Origin: Chitinophaga sp. H8
GTDB taxonomy: Bacteria; Bacteroidota; Bacteroidia; Chitinophagales; Chitinophagaceae
Reading direction: 5' to 3'
DNA: 64,000 nucleotides
NCBI RefSeq assembly: GCF_040567655.1
Contig: NZ_JBEXAC010000001.1
Coordinates: 2,852,001 to 2,916,000, forward strand
The notes under the pieces are model-generated. The model made no database searches, was not told the origin of the DNA, and saw only the letters and a list, made by a program, of their open reading frames with translations. This document shows positions 52,394 through 61,777 of the stretch, piece by piece (position 1 is the first letter of the stretch; every line of letters begins with the position of its first letter). The translations under genes were made by a program, and so were the position numbers.

Positions 52394-53692
52394 ATGCAGG
52401 CCAACCCGAAAGGTTTAATGCACACAAAAATAATTCCTAGTTTTGCGGCTCAACACAAAAGCGCTGGAATTATGGCTATGCATGAAATTGAAACACTGGT
52501 AGAAATGTCCGTTTATTGCCTGGACAAAAGTTCACCTTCCTCTCCTGACTGCAGAAGCCTTTTTTATAACCTGTATTGCCTGCAGGAACAATTTGATACG
52601 GGCTTCACCCATTTCCGGGTCATGGATATCCTGATCAAACACCGCTTTGTTTACACCTTACCTATTACCGATCACCCCGCTTACCCCAAAAACAAAGCCT
52701 ATTTTGACCAACTGGCAGCTGCTCAGAAGTTTAGCTTTATATATGAATTCCCTCAGAAAAAATGGGACAGCGATCATAACCCTGTGGCCGGTTATGCCAG
52801 TTTTGACCAGGCTCAATCCACCTACCTCCTTTATGCAGACGCCGGCAGTATACTCTGGAAAAGCCTGGTAGACAGCAAAAAACTGCAGGGTAAAGATGCC
52901 CGGCCTCCACAGGTAATACCTGTTACTACTTTGGCCCTTATAATAGCAAAAGCGGCAGCCGCGCAGCAGGATAAAGCCTTATTAGCCATGTGGTACCAGC
53001 TGATACCTTACATTATCATGCAGGAAGATGAGGAGGATGATATGGCTGCCAATACTGACCTGAAAGCAGTATTGGACCTGGTAGTAAGCAATGAGGCCAT
53101 TTTTGCGGAAGGGCTGCCTCCAGCAGATGAGCTTCCGGATGGCGGTTCTTTTGGCGACTTTTGTCAATGGTGGTATGCACCGGCCCTGGGTTTGATGAAA
53201 GCTACCGCTGATGAAGAACCGGAGATCAATCTGGATGAAATACCATTTTCAGAAAAGGTAGAAAAAAGTGCGGCCTGGTATGAGCGGGAAGTTGCGCGGA
53301 TTTTGCAGGAAGTGAACACCGCAATTGCCGAACTGGAAGATCAGGGAGGGAATGAACAGCTGCAGGCAAGTATAGACGGCCAACTGAAAACAGCGCTGGA
53401 ATATGCGGCACAGGGCTTAACGCTTGCACCAAATGATACGGGTTTGTTAGTCAATCAGGGCTCTGCCTGGATGTTGCTCCAACAATATGAAAAAGCACTG
53501 GCCTGCTATGATGCTGCACTGGCCAACGCGCCTGAAAATGCTTTTGTGCACCTGAACAGGGCCATCCTGTTTTTCCATATGGACCGGTTTCCTCAGGCTG
53601 CAGCTGCTTTTGAACAAACATTGGCGCTGGAACCGGAGAATGAATTTGCACAGCAATGGCTGCAATATCTTAAAAATGAAAAGCTGGGGTAA
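52394..53692 (+). CDS. TPR-repeat protein
   Basis: A 432-residue soluble protein. The C-terminal quarter contains tetratricopeptide repeats: ALEYAAQGLTLAPNDTGLLVNQGSAW, EKALACYDAALANAPENAFVHLNRAILFF and FPQAAAAFEQTLALEPENEF. The N-terminal 290 residues are helical with an acidic patch (EDEEDDMAANTD) and no family known to me. Alternative start codons at 52418 and 52472 exist; the first ATG is used. It converges with glgB, which ends 68 bp downstream. Probably a protein-protein scaffold. Confidence 0.72.
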   Translation: MQANPKGLMHTKIIPSFAAQHKSAGIMAMHEIETLVEMSVYCLDKSSPSSPDCRSLFYNLYCLQEQFDTGFTHFRVMDILIKHRFVYTLPITDHPAYPKNKAYFDQLAAAQKFSFIYEFPQKKWDSDHNPVAGYASFDQAQSTYLLYADAGSILWKSLVDSKKLQGKDARPPQVIPVTTLALIIAKAAAAQQDKALLAMWYQLIPYIIMQEDEEDDMAANTDLKAVLDLVVSNEAIFAEGLPPADELPDGGSFGDFCQWWYAPALGLMKATADEEPEINLDEIPFSEKVEKSAAWYEREVARILQEVNTAIAELEDQGGNEQLQASIDGQLKTALEYAAQGLTLAPNDTGLLVNQGSAWMLLQQYEKALACYDAALANAPENAFVHLNRAILFFHMDRFPQAAAAFEQTLALEPENEFAQQWLQYLKNEKLG

Positions 53693-53759
53693 TACCTGGC
53701 TCAGCATATTACGCATCATTACAGCTGATACCCTGGCCACCAACCGTAAGTTGCAGGGG

Positions 53760-55709
53760 CTACTGTTTTTGCAGCTTCATGATCAGCGCTCCCAGAGGTG
53801 GCAGGCGTAATAACAGGGTATATTCCTTTCCATTATAGGGCTGTTTTTGTGTAGTAAGGGGGCTGGTATTAAGGACACCACTGCCATAATAAACAGGGTC
53901 ATCGCTGTTAAACAATTCTTTCCAGGTACCGGCTGTGTTAGTCCCCAGCAAATAATGCTCATGTGCTACAGGGGTCATATTCAATACCACCAGCAAGGTG
54001 TCCTCCCTTTTTGTTCCTTTACGCAGATAAGCCAGTATACTATTGTCATGATCGGCTGTGCTTACCCACTCAAAGCCATCCTGTTCAAACTGTTTGATAT
54101 ATAAGGCCGGTTCTGTTCTGTATAGTTTATTAATATCCTTTACAAACTGCTGTATACCCTGGTGGGGGGCAAACTTTAACAGGTGCCATTCCAGCTCGGA
54201 CTTGAAATTCCATTCCTGGGTCTGGGCAAACTCTGCTCCCATGAACAGCAGCTTAGTACCCGGATGGGTAAACATATAACCGTACATTAAACGCAGGTTG
54301 GCAAACTTCTGCCATTCATCTCCCGGCATTTTGTAAATCATGGGAGACTTGCCATGCACTACTTCATCATGACTCAGCGGAAGCATAAAGTTTTCGCTGA
54401 ACATATACACACTGCTAAAGGTAAGCTGGTTCTGATGCCATTTGCGATGCAAAGGGTCTCTTTTAAAATAGGCCAGTGTATCATTCATCCAGCCCATCAT
54501 CCACTTCATTCCAAAACCCAGGCCACCCATAAAAGTGGGTCTGGATACCCCATAAAAAGACGTTGACTCTTCCGCTATGGTTTGTACATCCGGGAATTGC
54601 TGATAAATCGTTTCGTTCAGGTGTTTTAAAAAACTGATCGCTTCCAGGTTTTCGTGCCCTCCCTGTTCATTAGGTTCCCATTGGCCTACTTCCCTTGAGT
54701 AATTGAGGTGAATCATAGAGGCTACGGCATCCACCCTTAGCCCGTCAATATGAAATTTATCCAGCCAGAAAAGTGCATTGCTCAGTAAGAAAGACCGGAC
54801 TTCATTTCTCCCATAATTGAAAATATAGCTGTTCCAGTCGGGGTGATACCCTTTCCGCATATCAGCATATTCATAAGTATGTGATCCATCAAACCGGAAC
54901 AAGCCATGAGCATCATACGGAAAATGGGAAGGCACCCAGTCGAGTATTACCCCTATCCCTTCCTGGTGGAAGGCTTCTATCATCCGCATAAAGTCCTGCG
55001 GGGTACCATACCGGGAAGTAGGCGCATAAAAGCCGGTACCCTGGTATCCCCAGGAACCATCAAAGGGATGTTCCATCACCGGCATCAGCTCTACGTGTGT
55101 AAATCCCATTTCCTTAACATAAGGTACCAGCATAGTGGCAATCTCTGTATAGGAATAAAATACTTCATGATTAGACGGATCCGGCCGGCGCCAGGAGCCC
55201 AGGTGTACCTCATATACGGAGAAGGGGCTTTGCAGGCTGTTATGCTGTGCGCGGCGCTCCATCCATTTCTTATCTTTCCATTGGTGCTGCAGTCCATGCG
55301 CAATAGAAGCCGTTTTGGGCCGGAGTTCCCAGTAATGAGCAAAAGGGTCTCCTTTTTGCAGTTCTTCCCCCGTGTGCGAACGGATAAAGTATTTATATAA
55401 GCAACCGGCACCTACCTTGGGAATGAAACCTTCCCATATACCGGAATTGTCCCATCGGGGGAACAGCGTATGTGTATAATGGCTCCATCCGTTAAAATCC
55501 CCCATTACCGCAACATAGGCCGCATTGGGTGCCCATACCGCAAAATACGTTCCTTTTACCCCCTCATATTCCAGAAAATGAGCCCCGAATTTTTCGTATA
55601 GCCTGCTATGCGTACCCTCCTGGAACAGCTGGATATCTTTGGCAGAAAACAGAGAAAAAGGCTCTACAGGCTGTAGCTGACGGTAAGTATCTCCTGTCAT
55701 ATGAGGCAT
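53760..55709 (-). CDS. glgB: 1,4-alpha-glucan branching enzyme
   Basis: A 649-residue GH13 enzyme that makes alpha-1,6 branches in glycogen. N-terminal CBM48 (GTYFAVWAPNAAYVAVMGDF), then the barrel with MPVMEHPFDGSWGYQGTGFY, nucleophile Asp in GLRVDAVASMIHLNYSR (about residue 327), Glu in TIAEESTSF and transition-state His/Asp in LPLSHDEVVHGKSP. All catalytic residues are intact. A second ATG at 55700 is possible. The nearby GH31 glucosidase could act on the same polymer; other glg genes are not in this window. Confidence 0.95.
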   Translation of the reverse strand: MPHMTGDTYRQLQPVEPFSLFSAKDIQLFQEGTHSRLYEKFGAHFLEYEGVKGTYFAVWAPNAAYVAVMGDFNGWSHYTHTLFPRWDNSGIWEGFIPKVGAGCLYKYFIRSHTGEELQKGDPFAHYWELRPKTASIAHGLQHQWKDKKWMERRAQHNSLQSPFSVYEVHLGSWRRPDPSNHEVFYSYTEIATMLVPYVKEMGFTHVELMPVMEHPFDGSWGYQGTGFYAPTSRYGTPQDFMRMIEAFHQEGIGVILDWVPSHFPYDAHGLFRFDGSHTYEYADMRKGYHPDWNSYIFNYGRNEVRSFLLSNALFWLDKFHIDGLRVDAVASMIHLNYSREVGQWEPNEQGGHENLEAISFLKHLNETIYQQFPDVQTIAEESTSFYGVSRPTFMGGLGFGMKWMMGWMNDTLAYFKRDPLHRKWHQNQLTFSSVYMFSENFMLPLSHDEVVHGKSPMIYKMPGDEWQKFANLRLMYGYMFTHPGTKLLFMGAEFAQTQEWNFKSELEWHLLKFAPHQGIQQFVKDINKLYRTEPALYIKQFEQDGFEWVSTADHDNSILAYLRKGTKREDTLLVVLNMTPVAHEHYLLGTNTAGTWKELFNSDDPVYYGSGVLNTSPLTTQKQPYNGKEYTLLLRLPPLGALIMKLQKQ

Positions 55710-55756
55710 TATTAGATTGAGGTGAATAGTAACAAGATAGTTTAATTAAGGCAAAA

Positions 55757-55782
55757 AAAAAGCTACCTGACGGTAGCTTTTT
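55757..55782 (-). terminator. Terminator after DEAD-box helicase gene
   Basis: AAAAAGCTACC and GGTAGCTTTTT form an 11-bp stem around TGAC with A- and T-runs on both sides, so it can act on both strands; it lies 19 bp past the helicase stop. Confidence 0.85.
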
Positions 55783-55800
55783 TAATATCTGAAATACTGA

Positions 55801-57570
55801 TTAGTATTTACGCTTAAAAGGAGGTCTGGAACCACCGGATGATTCGCGTCTGTCGCTATAGCTTCTGCGCTCACCACCTTCTCCGCCGCTCCAGGTTCTT
55901 CTGCGTGGGCCATCGTCCCGGCGCCCACCGCCACCGCTTCTGCGTTTATCGCCGTCCTGAGACATTTCGATACGTACGCTTCTGCCGTTGTACTCTGCTG
56001 TTTTAAAGCTTTGCGTTACCTGGTCTACCACATCATTTTCCACTTCAAAGAAAGAATAAACACCTTTCAGGTCAATGCGGCCAATCTTATTACCACGCAA
56101 ACCGGTGGTATCACAAAGGTAGCGCAGCATATCTCCCCTGTTAAGATCATCTACGGATCCCAGGTTAATGAACAGGCGGGTAAACTTACCATAACCTCTG
56201 CTCATGGTATTTTCATCACCAAAAGCACGGTCACGTCTGTCTTCTTTCGCATTCAGATCAGGTGCATTCTGGTAGTACTCCAGGAATTGGTTAAATTCCA
56301 GGGATGCGAAGCGTTTGATCAGCTCTTCTTTTGACATGCTGGCAAACTCTTCGTTGATACGCTCCAGGTACGGCTCTATCTGGTCTTCATTTACTGTTAC
56401 GTTATGTACTTTATGTACCAGGCTGAATAGCTTCTTTTCACAAACTGCAAATCCATCAGGTACTTCAGCTTTTGTAAATTTCTTACCCAGCGTCCTTTCG
56501 ATCTGGCGGATTTTACCAAGATCACGGGCACTTACGATCGCAATAGAGATACCGGATTTACCAGCTCTGGCAGTACGGCCGCTACGGTGGGTGTAGTTTT
56601 CCACATCATCAGGCAGCTCGTAATTGATAACGTGTGTAACATTATCAACGTCGATACCACGGGCAGCCACATCAGTAGCCACCAGTATCTGAATTGCTTT
56701 TTCACGGAACCGCTTCATTACCTTATCCCGCTGTTGCTGGGTAAGATCCCCATGAATAGCATCCGCATTATATCCGTCACGGATCAGTGATTCCGCAATT
56801 TCCTGTGTTTCTATTTTAGTACGGGTAAAGATGATACTGAAGATATCCGGATTGTAGTCCACGATACGTTTCAGTGCAGCATACTTATCACGGGGGCGTA
56901 CCACGTAATATTCATGCTCAATATTGGCATTACCGGTGTTTTTGCTACCTACGGTCAGCTCAAACGGATCGGTCATATATTTTTTGGAAATACGGCGTAC
57001 TTCCTGGGGCATAGTAGCCGAGAATAACCAGGTAGTTTTGGTTTCAGGGGTATTAGACAGGATACTGTTAATATCTTCCTGGAAGCCCATATTCAGCATT
57101 TCATCCGCCTCGTCCAGTATCGCATAGCGTACATTGTCAAAGTTGATGGCTTTACGCTCAATAATATCCAGCAAACGGCCGGGCGTTGCTACTACCACCT
57201 GTGCCCCTCTTTTCAGATCGCGCAGTTGTTGTACAATACTGGAACCGCCATATACCGCTACGATGTTGACATCGCCCAGGTATTTGCTAAAATTTTTAAG
57301 ATCGCTGGTAATCTGCAGGCAAAGCTCACGGGTAGGGCATAATATCAGCCCCTGTGGCTGCCGTACTTTAACATCCAGCTGGTGCAGTAAAGGCAAGCCA
57401 AAAGCGGCTGTTTTACCGGTGCCCGTCTGGGCTAACCCAACAAAATCCCTGTCGCCACCCAGCAATACGGGGATTGCTTTTTCCTGTATCGGCGTCGGAG
57501 ATGTAAAACCCAGGTCCTGGATTCCTTTCAAAAGAGGCTCATTTAAGCCCAGTGATTCGAATGTAGTCAT
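55801..57570 (-). CDS. deaD: DEAD-box RNA helicase with C-terminal RNA-binding domain
   Basis: A 589-residue helicase. Motifs: Q motif region FTSPTPIQEKAIP, Walker A AQTGTGKTAA, DEAD in YAILDEADEML, SAT, and HRSGRTARAG. Residues about 440-540 form a DbpA-type RNA-binding domain (KFTRLFINLGSVDDLNRGDML, IGRIDLKGVYSFFEVE), and the tail is rich in Gly and Arg (RRSGGGGRRDD). This is the CsdA/DeaD class, which acts in ribosome assembly and RNA turnover, often under cold stress. The symbol is by family; several paralogues are usual in this phylum. Confidence 0.93.
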   Translation of the reverse strand: MTTFESLGLNEPLLKGIQDLGFTSPTPIQEKAIPVLLGGDRDFVGLAQTGTGKTAAFGLPLLHQLDVKVRQPQGLILCPTRELCLQITSDLKNFSKYLGDVNIVAVYGGSSIVQQLRDLKRGAQVVVATPGRLLDIIERKAINFDNVRYAILDEADEMLNMGFQEDINSILSNTPETKTTWLFSATMPQEVRRISKKYMTDPFELTVGSKNTGNANIEHEYYVVRPRDKYAALKRIVDYNPDIFSIIFTRTKIETQEIAESLIRDGYNADAIHGDLTQQQRDKVMKRFREKAIQILVATDVAARGIDVDNVTHVINYELPDDVENYTHRSGRTARAGKSGISIAIVSARDLGKIRQIERTLGKKFTKAEVPDGFAVCEKKLFSLVHKVHNVTVNEDQIEPYLERINEEFASMSKEELIKRFASLEFNQFLEYYQNAPDLNAKEDRRDRAFGDENTMSRGYGKFTRLFINLGSVDDLNRGDMLRYLCDTTGLRGNKIGRIDLKGVYSFFEVENDVVDQVTQSFKTAEYNGRSVRIEMSQDGDKRRSGGGGRRDDGPRRRTWSGGEGGERRSYSDRRESSGGSRPPFKRKY

Positions 57571-57610
57571 TGATTTGCATTAACAAGCTCCGTCGGGAGC
57601 TATAGTGTGA

Positions 57611-57718
57611 AAGCTATTAGCTATTAGCCGTTAGCTATTAGTTGCCTATTTTTATTGTTTATATCAGTTGTTAGCAGTTCATCCTGCCGAAAGCTAAATG
57701 CTAACGGCTAATAGCTAA
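57611..57718. repeat. TTAGC-rich inverted repeat between helicase and rimO
   Basis: A perfect 19-bp inverted repeat, TTAGCTATTAGCCGTTAGC (57617-57635) and its complement (57700-57718), with a 64-bp spacer. Same heptamer family as at 30250 and 39714. On the minus strand it lies between rimO and the helicase gene. Confidence 0.8.
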
Positions 57719-57723
57719 CACCT

Positions 57724-59031
57724 CTATATTAATTCCCCCTCCAGGTCGTAATCAAATGCTTTGGTAATCTTCACCTGTACAAACGTTCCTGGTTTCAGGC
57801 GTTTGGTGGTATTGATGATCACTTCATTATCTACTTCCACAGAGTCAAATTCAGTACGGCCGAGATAGCGGCCGGCTTCTTTTTTATCTACTATTACTTT
57901 AAAGATCTGCCCTACTTTTTCCTGGTTCTTTTCCAGGGAGATTTCCTGCTGTACTTCCATGATTTCCTGCGCTCTCCGTTCTTTTTCCGCTGCGGGCACA
58001 TCATCTTCCAATCCATAAGCACTGGTCCCTTCTTCATGGCTGTAGGTAAATACCCCTACCCGGTCAAACCGCATTCTTTCCAGGAACTGCTTTAATTCCT
58101 CCACATCTTCCAGGGTTTCACCCGGAAAACCGGCAATCAAAGTGGTCCTTAAACAAATACCAGGCACTTTTTCGCGGATGTTATGTACCAGTTCTTCTAT
58201 TTCTTCCCGGGTGATCTGGCGCTTCATTGCTTTTAACATAGCGTTGGACGCATGTTGCAAAGGCATATCCAGGTAGTTACAGATGTTGGGAAACTCGTTC
58301 ATGACGTCCAGGATGTCCATCGGAAATTTGGTGGGGTAAGCATAATGCAGCTTAATCCATTCCAGTCCTTGTATACCTGCCAGTGCACGGAGTAAATCGC
58401 CCAGGCGGCGCTTTTTATACAAGTCCAGACCATAATAGGTAAGTTCCTGCGCAATCAGCATTATCTCCTTTACACCAGACTTAACCAGCTTTTCTGCCTC
58501 CAGTACCAGATCCTCAATGGGCCGGGACACATGAGTGCCACGCATCAGTGGGATAGCACAAAAAGAGCAGGTGCGGTTACAGCCTTCTGCTATCTTTAAA
58601 TAAGCATAGTGTGAAGGGGTGCTCAACAAACGCTCACCTACCAACTCTGCTTTATAATCTGCTTCTAATTTTTTGAGTAATAATGGTAATTCCATGGTAC
58701 CAAACCAGGCATCCACCCCACCTACTTCTGATTCCAGGTCGCCACGGTACCGCTCACTCAAACAACCGGTAACGTATACCTTATCCAGCTTCCCTCTCTG
58801 CTTCAGCTCTACCTGTTCTAATATGGTATTGATAGACTCCTCCTTGGCTTTATCTATAAAACCGCAGGTATTTACCACTACTATATTATGATCACGTTTG
58901 GCACTTTCGTGTACTACATCAATATCATTGGCCAGCAACTGACCGCTGAGTACTTCTGAATCCACCATGTTCTTGGAACAACCAAGTGTAATAATATTAA
59001 CTTTGTCTTTCTTTAAAGTTTTCGTCTTCAA
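57724..59031 (-). CDS. rimO: Ribosomal protein S12 methylthiotransferase RimO
   Basis: A 435-residue radical SAM enzyme that methylthiolates an Asp of ribosomal protein S12. N-terminal UPF0004 domain (TLGCSKNMVDSEVLSGQL, VVNTCGFIDKAKEESINT), the radical SAM cluster motif EGCNRTCSFCAIPLMRG, and a C-terminal TRAM domain (about 370-435). The start is TTG: no ATG precedes the conserved first residues, and the MKTKTLKKDKVN beginning fits relatives. Neighbours differ in function, so it is probably transcribed from its own promoter. Confidence 0.95.
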   Translation of the reverse strand: MKTKTLKKDKVNIITLGCSKNMVDSEVLSGQLLANDIDVVHESAKRDHNIVVVNTCGFIDKAKEESINTILEQVELKQRGKLDKVYVTGCLSERYRGDLESEVGGVDAWFGTMELPLLLKKLEADYKAELVGERLLSTPSHYAYLKIAEGCNRTCSFCAIPLMRGTHVSRPIEDLVLEAEKLVKSGVKEIMLIAQELTYYGLDLYKKRRLGDLLRALAGIQGLEWIKLHYAYPTKFPMDILDVMNEFPNICNYLDMPLQHASNAMLKAMKRQITREEIEELVHNIREKVPGICLRTTLIAGFPGETLEDVEELKQFLERMRFDRVGVFTYSHEEGTSAYGLEDDVPAAEKERRAQEIMEVQQEISLEKNQEKVGQIFKVIVDKKEAGRYLGRTEFDSVEVDNEVIINTTKRLKPGTFVQVKITKAFDYDLEGELI

Positions 59032-59176
59032 GGGCGAATGTTTTAGAGCATGCGGACAATACCTATTTAGTTATTATACCGCTTACCGCCACGAAGACAC
59101 ACAGACACGAATTGAATTAAACAGCAGACTTACTGTATGTGACTTTGAGCCTTAGTGGGGGTTAATTTGGAAGGTG

Positions 59177-59184
59177 CAAAGGTA
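59177..59184 (-). promoter_or_regulatory. Candidate promoter box for rimO
   Basis: The minus strand reads TACCTTTG, an exact TAnnTTTG box, 146 bp before the rimO start; TTTTTG lies 23 bp further upstream, slightly wider than usual spacing. Confidence 0.45.
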
Positions 59185-59247
59185 AGTATAAATAATGAAT
59201 TATCAATCAAAAACTGAGATTTGTCAGAAAATGTGGAAAAAATAACA

Positions 59248-60126
59248 TTACCCTACCCTATGATTTAATAAACGGTCGGCCCGTTTTCTGGCTACCCGGC
59301 GTTTATAGTGATACCACCACTGCGGAGCCAGTTTAATCAGGAGATTATTCATCCCCCGCAACCCCACCAGATGGTATAACCCATTCAGTTTTCCGGTCAG
59401 TGTTTGGTCCAATGCCCGCAAGCTCATAGCAAAGCCGCCATCCAGGTACTCCATATGATGCCAGTAACCGGCAGGCATAAACATCATATCCCCATGCTCC
59501 AGGATGGTAGTATATCCCCTGGCATAAGCCAGGGCCGGAAAGGCTGCGGTGTCCAGCTTTTCATGCCAGTTGACAAAACTGGCAGCACTCTCTACCGTGA
59601 GTGGCATCCTGTAAATGTAGGGTGACTGATTATTTTCGAGCAATAATACCCGCTTGCGGCCAATGAACTGTGTATGAAAGATGTGCGACAGGTCAATATC
59701 GTAATGCATATGTGCCACAGAACCGGCCCCTCCCACAAATAACATCGGGTACTTTTTCAGGAATCCCTTTGCCAGTTCGTCCGGCCAGGTAATGTCCTTT
59801 ACCAGCTGAGGAGCATGCTGAAACATATTAAAGAGGAAAATACGCAGTTTGACCGGGCCCTGCTGGATCATATCCAGGTATCTCCCAAAGGAAATATAGT
59901 CGTCAGCACCATTTACCAATGTTTTGGCACCAGCCCTCTCATTATTATATACGCCTACTATTTCATTACCCAGAATGGATTTAAAATAATCCCAGGTCCA
60001 CTTTTCCCTGGCGGGCCAGTGCTTACTCAGCCCGGAGATGACCACCGGCTTGCGCGGATCATAATATTGTTGCTTAAATGCTTCGGGGGTAATATTTTCA
60101 ACTCGGTCTATGGCTTGAACATTCAT
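59248..60126 (-). CDS. JmjC/cupin-8-like dioxygenase
   Basis: About 292 residues from the ATG at 60126; a longer frame to 60186 would add a hydrophobic stretch not seen in the family, and a promoter box lies inside it. Cupin-8 (JmjC) features are KPVVISGLSKHWPA, WTWDYFKSILG and the iron site HMHYDID (His, Asp) with a distal His in PAGYWHHM. Such enzymes hydroxylate proteins or small molecules using 2-oxoglutarate. The substrate cannot be inferred. The C-terminus is a basic helical tail (YHYKRRVARKRADRLL). Confidence 0.85.
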   Translation of the reverse strand: MNVQAIDRVENITPEAFKQQYYDPRKPVVISGLSKHWPAREKWTWDYFKSILGNEIVGVYNNERAGAKTLVNGADDYISFGRYLDMIQQGPVKLRIFLFNMFQHAPQLVKDITWPDELAKGFLKKYPMLFVGGAGSVAHMHYDIDLSHIFHTQFIGRKRVLLLENNQSPYIYRMPLTVESAASFVNWHEKLDTAAFPALAYARGYTTILEHGDMMFMPAGYWHHMEYLDGGFAMSLRALDQTLTGKLNGLYHLVGLRGMNNLLIKLAPQWWYHYKRRVARKRADRLLNHRVG

Positions 60127-60164
60127 AATAACGAATTGTAAAAAGAGGAAGAAACAACTATTAC

Positions 60165-60193
60165 CAAATTTAAACAATGGCAGCAATCACCAA
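60165..60193 (-). promoter_or_regulatory. Candidate promoter of the JmjC-like gene
   Basis: The minus strand has TAAATTTG (60165-60172), an exact -7 box, with TTGG 18 bp upstream. It supports the start at 60126, leaving a leader of about 30 nt. Confidence 0.5.
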
Positions 60194-60284
60194 CAAAAAA
60201 AAATATGCACAATTGCTGACCTCTTCTGCAAACAGTTACTCCAAATATCGAACCATGATGTGGGAGGAGGAGTTAAATAAATAA
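60177..60284 (+). CDS. Candidate 35-residue basic protein
   Basis: An ATG frame coding a highly charged peptide that begins MAAITNKKKYAQLLTSS and ends MMWEEELNK, followed within a few bases by an imperfect hairpin (AAAGAG / CTCTTT at about 60283-60309). It is divergent from the JmjC-like gene and overlaps its candidate promoter. Codon use looks like the host. Not found by length-based gene calling; support is limited to composition and the hairpin. Confidence 0.4.
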   Translation: MAAITNKKKYAQLLTSSANSYSKYRTMMWEEELNK

Positions 60285-60373
60285 AGAGCACCGGTATGGC
60301 ACTCTTTATCTAAAGTAATACTTTAAGTATGCTTAAAGAAAGACAATAAGTGTCATTTCTTTTTATCTCATAA

Positions 60374-61336
60374 TCAATCATTTAAACTAAACAAAGAATC
60401 TACAAATTCTTCTTTATTAAACACTTGTAAATCTTCCATTCTTTCGCCAATACCAATATATTTAACCGGTATTTTAAACTGGCTGGCGATGGCCAGTACT
60501 ACCCCACCTTTGGCGGTACCATCTAATTTGGTAATGGCCAGTGAAGTTACTTCTGTAGCAGCAGTAAACTGTTTTGCCTGTTCCAGGGCATTTTGTCCGG
60601 TAGAGCCATCCAGAACCAGCAGCACCTCATGTGGCGCATCCGGGATTACCTTCTTCATTACCCGCTTTATCTTACTCAGCTCGTCCATCAGGTGCGCTTT
60701 GTTATGCAAACGGCCCGCAGTATCAATAATGATCACATCCACTTCTCTTGCGGCGCCGCTTTGAACGGTATCAAACGCTACAGCCCCCGGATCGGATCCC
60801 ATTTGTTGCTTTACGATGGGCACCCCTACCCGGTCGCTCCAAATAGTGAGCTGATCTACCGCAGCAGCGCGGAAGGTATCTGCTGCCCCCAGCAGCACTG
60901 TTTTGCCTGCCTTTTTAAAGTTATAAGCCAACTTACCGATGGTGGTCGTTTTGCCTACCCCATTCACACCCACTACCATGATCACATAAGGCTTCTTGCC
61001 GGCAGGCACATCAAAGTCTTTAAACCCGCTATCCGGTGCATCCACCAGTAGTGCTGCAATCTCTTCTTGAAGTATCCTGTTCAATTCACTGGTTCCCAGG
61101 TATTTATCTTTCGCCACTCTTTGTTCAATCCTGTCTATGATCTTTACAGTTGTGTCTACTCCCACGTCAGCCGAGACCAATGCATCTTCCAGATTATCCA
61201 ATACTTCTGCATCCACGGTAGACTTTCCTGCAATGGCACGTCCCATTTTGGTCAGGAAGTTATCCTTGGTTTTCTGTAATCCCTGATCCAGGCTTTCCTT
61301 CTTCTCGCGGGAAAATAGTTTGTTGAAAAAGCTCAT
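60374..61336 (-). CDS. ftsY: Signal recognition particle receptor FtsY
   Basis: A 320-residue SRP GTPase: N domain (about 1-105), then the G domain with P-loop GVNGVGKTTTIGKLA, DTFRAAAVDQL, IIDTAGRLHNK, TKLDGTAKGG and GIGERMEDL. It lacks the long acidic N-terminal region of E. coli FtsY, which is normal for Bacteroidetes. It delivers ribosomes making membrane proteins to the translocon. It follows the DUF4295 gene on the minus strand, but a terminator between them suggests its own promoter. Confidence 0.95.
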   Translation of the reverse strand: MSFFNKLFSREKKESLDQGLQKTKDNFLTKMGRAIAGKSTVDAEVLDNLEDALVSADVGVDTTVKIIDRIEQRVAKDKYLGTSELNRILQEEIAALLVDAPDSGFKDFDVPAGKKPYVIMVVGVNGVGKTTTIGKLAYNFKKAGKTVLLGAADTFRAAAVDQLTIWSDRVGVPIVKQQMGSDPGAVAFDTVQSGAAREVDVIIIDTAGRLHNKAHLMDELSKIKRVMKKVIPDAPHEVLLVLDGSTGQNALEQAKQFTAATEVTSLAITKLDGTAKGGVVLAIASQFKIPVKYIGIGERMEDLQVFNKEEFVDSLFSLND

Positions 61337-61350
61337 AGTAATTTTTTGGG

Positions 61351-61377
61351 TCCATGACCGTAGTAGCGGTGCATGGA
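61351..61377 (-). promoter_or_regulatory. Leader hairpin upstream of ftsY
   Basis: TCCATGACCG pairs with CGGTGCATGGA (one bulged base) in the leader, 15 bp before the ftsY start, followed on the minus strand by an A-rich stretch just ahead of the start codon. The role, if any, is unknown. Confidence 0.4.
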
Positions 61378-61535
61378 TAGTTGGGTTTATTTGATAATCC
61401 GCAGGCTATACTGAATAGCCCCAAGGATGGTTATAGGGCACAAGATACTAAAATATGCATCGCTATCAGCCATCCACCGGCTCTTCCCGGTTGTTCGTCC
61501 TGGGTTATTGACTTACGGTCCTATACCAAACACAA

Positions 61536-61562
61536 AAAGCTGTCCTATCAAAGAACAGCTTT
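61536..61562 (-). terminator. Terminator after rpmB-rpmG-DUF4295
   Basis: AAAGCTGT and ACAGCTTT pair around an 11-nt loop; on the minus strand TTTTTGTG follows. It lies 27 bp past the DUF4295 stop, before ftsY. Confidence 0.7.
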
Positions 61563-61588
61563 CGTGCAGTATGATTAGTAAAGCCGAA

Positions 61589-61759
61589 TTACTTTTGATT
61601 AATGTAGTCTTGTACTTTATCCTTGTGCACAATCGCTTCTTTGAAAGTGTATGCACCTGATTTAGGAGAACGTACCGCTCTGATCACTTTAGTCCACACT
61701 TTCGCTTCTGCTGCTGCTTTAGCATCCTTCTTGATCGCGGTTTTAGCTGCTTTTGCCAT
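61589..61759 (-). CDS. DUF4295 small basic protein
   Basis: A 56-residue, strongly basic protein beginning MAKAAKTAIKKDAKAAAEAK and containing SPKSGAYTFKEAIVHKDKV. DUF4295 proteins are found in Bacteroidetes beside rpmB and rpmG and look like small ribosome-associated proteins. Here the order rpmB, rpmG, DUF4295 on the minus strand is the usual one. The gene is short enough to be missed by simple length cut-offs. Confidence 0.88.
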   Translation of the reverse strand: MAKAAKTAIKKDAKAAAEAKVWTKVIRAVRSPKSGAYTFKEAIVHKDKVQDYINQK

Positions 61760-61777
61760 TTCTTATATAAGTTATTG

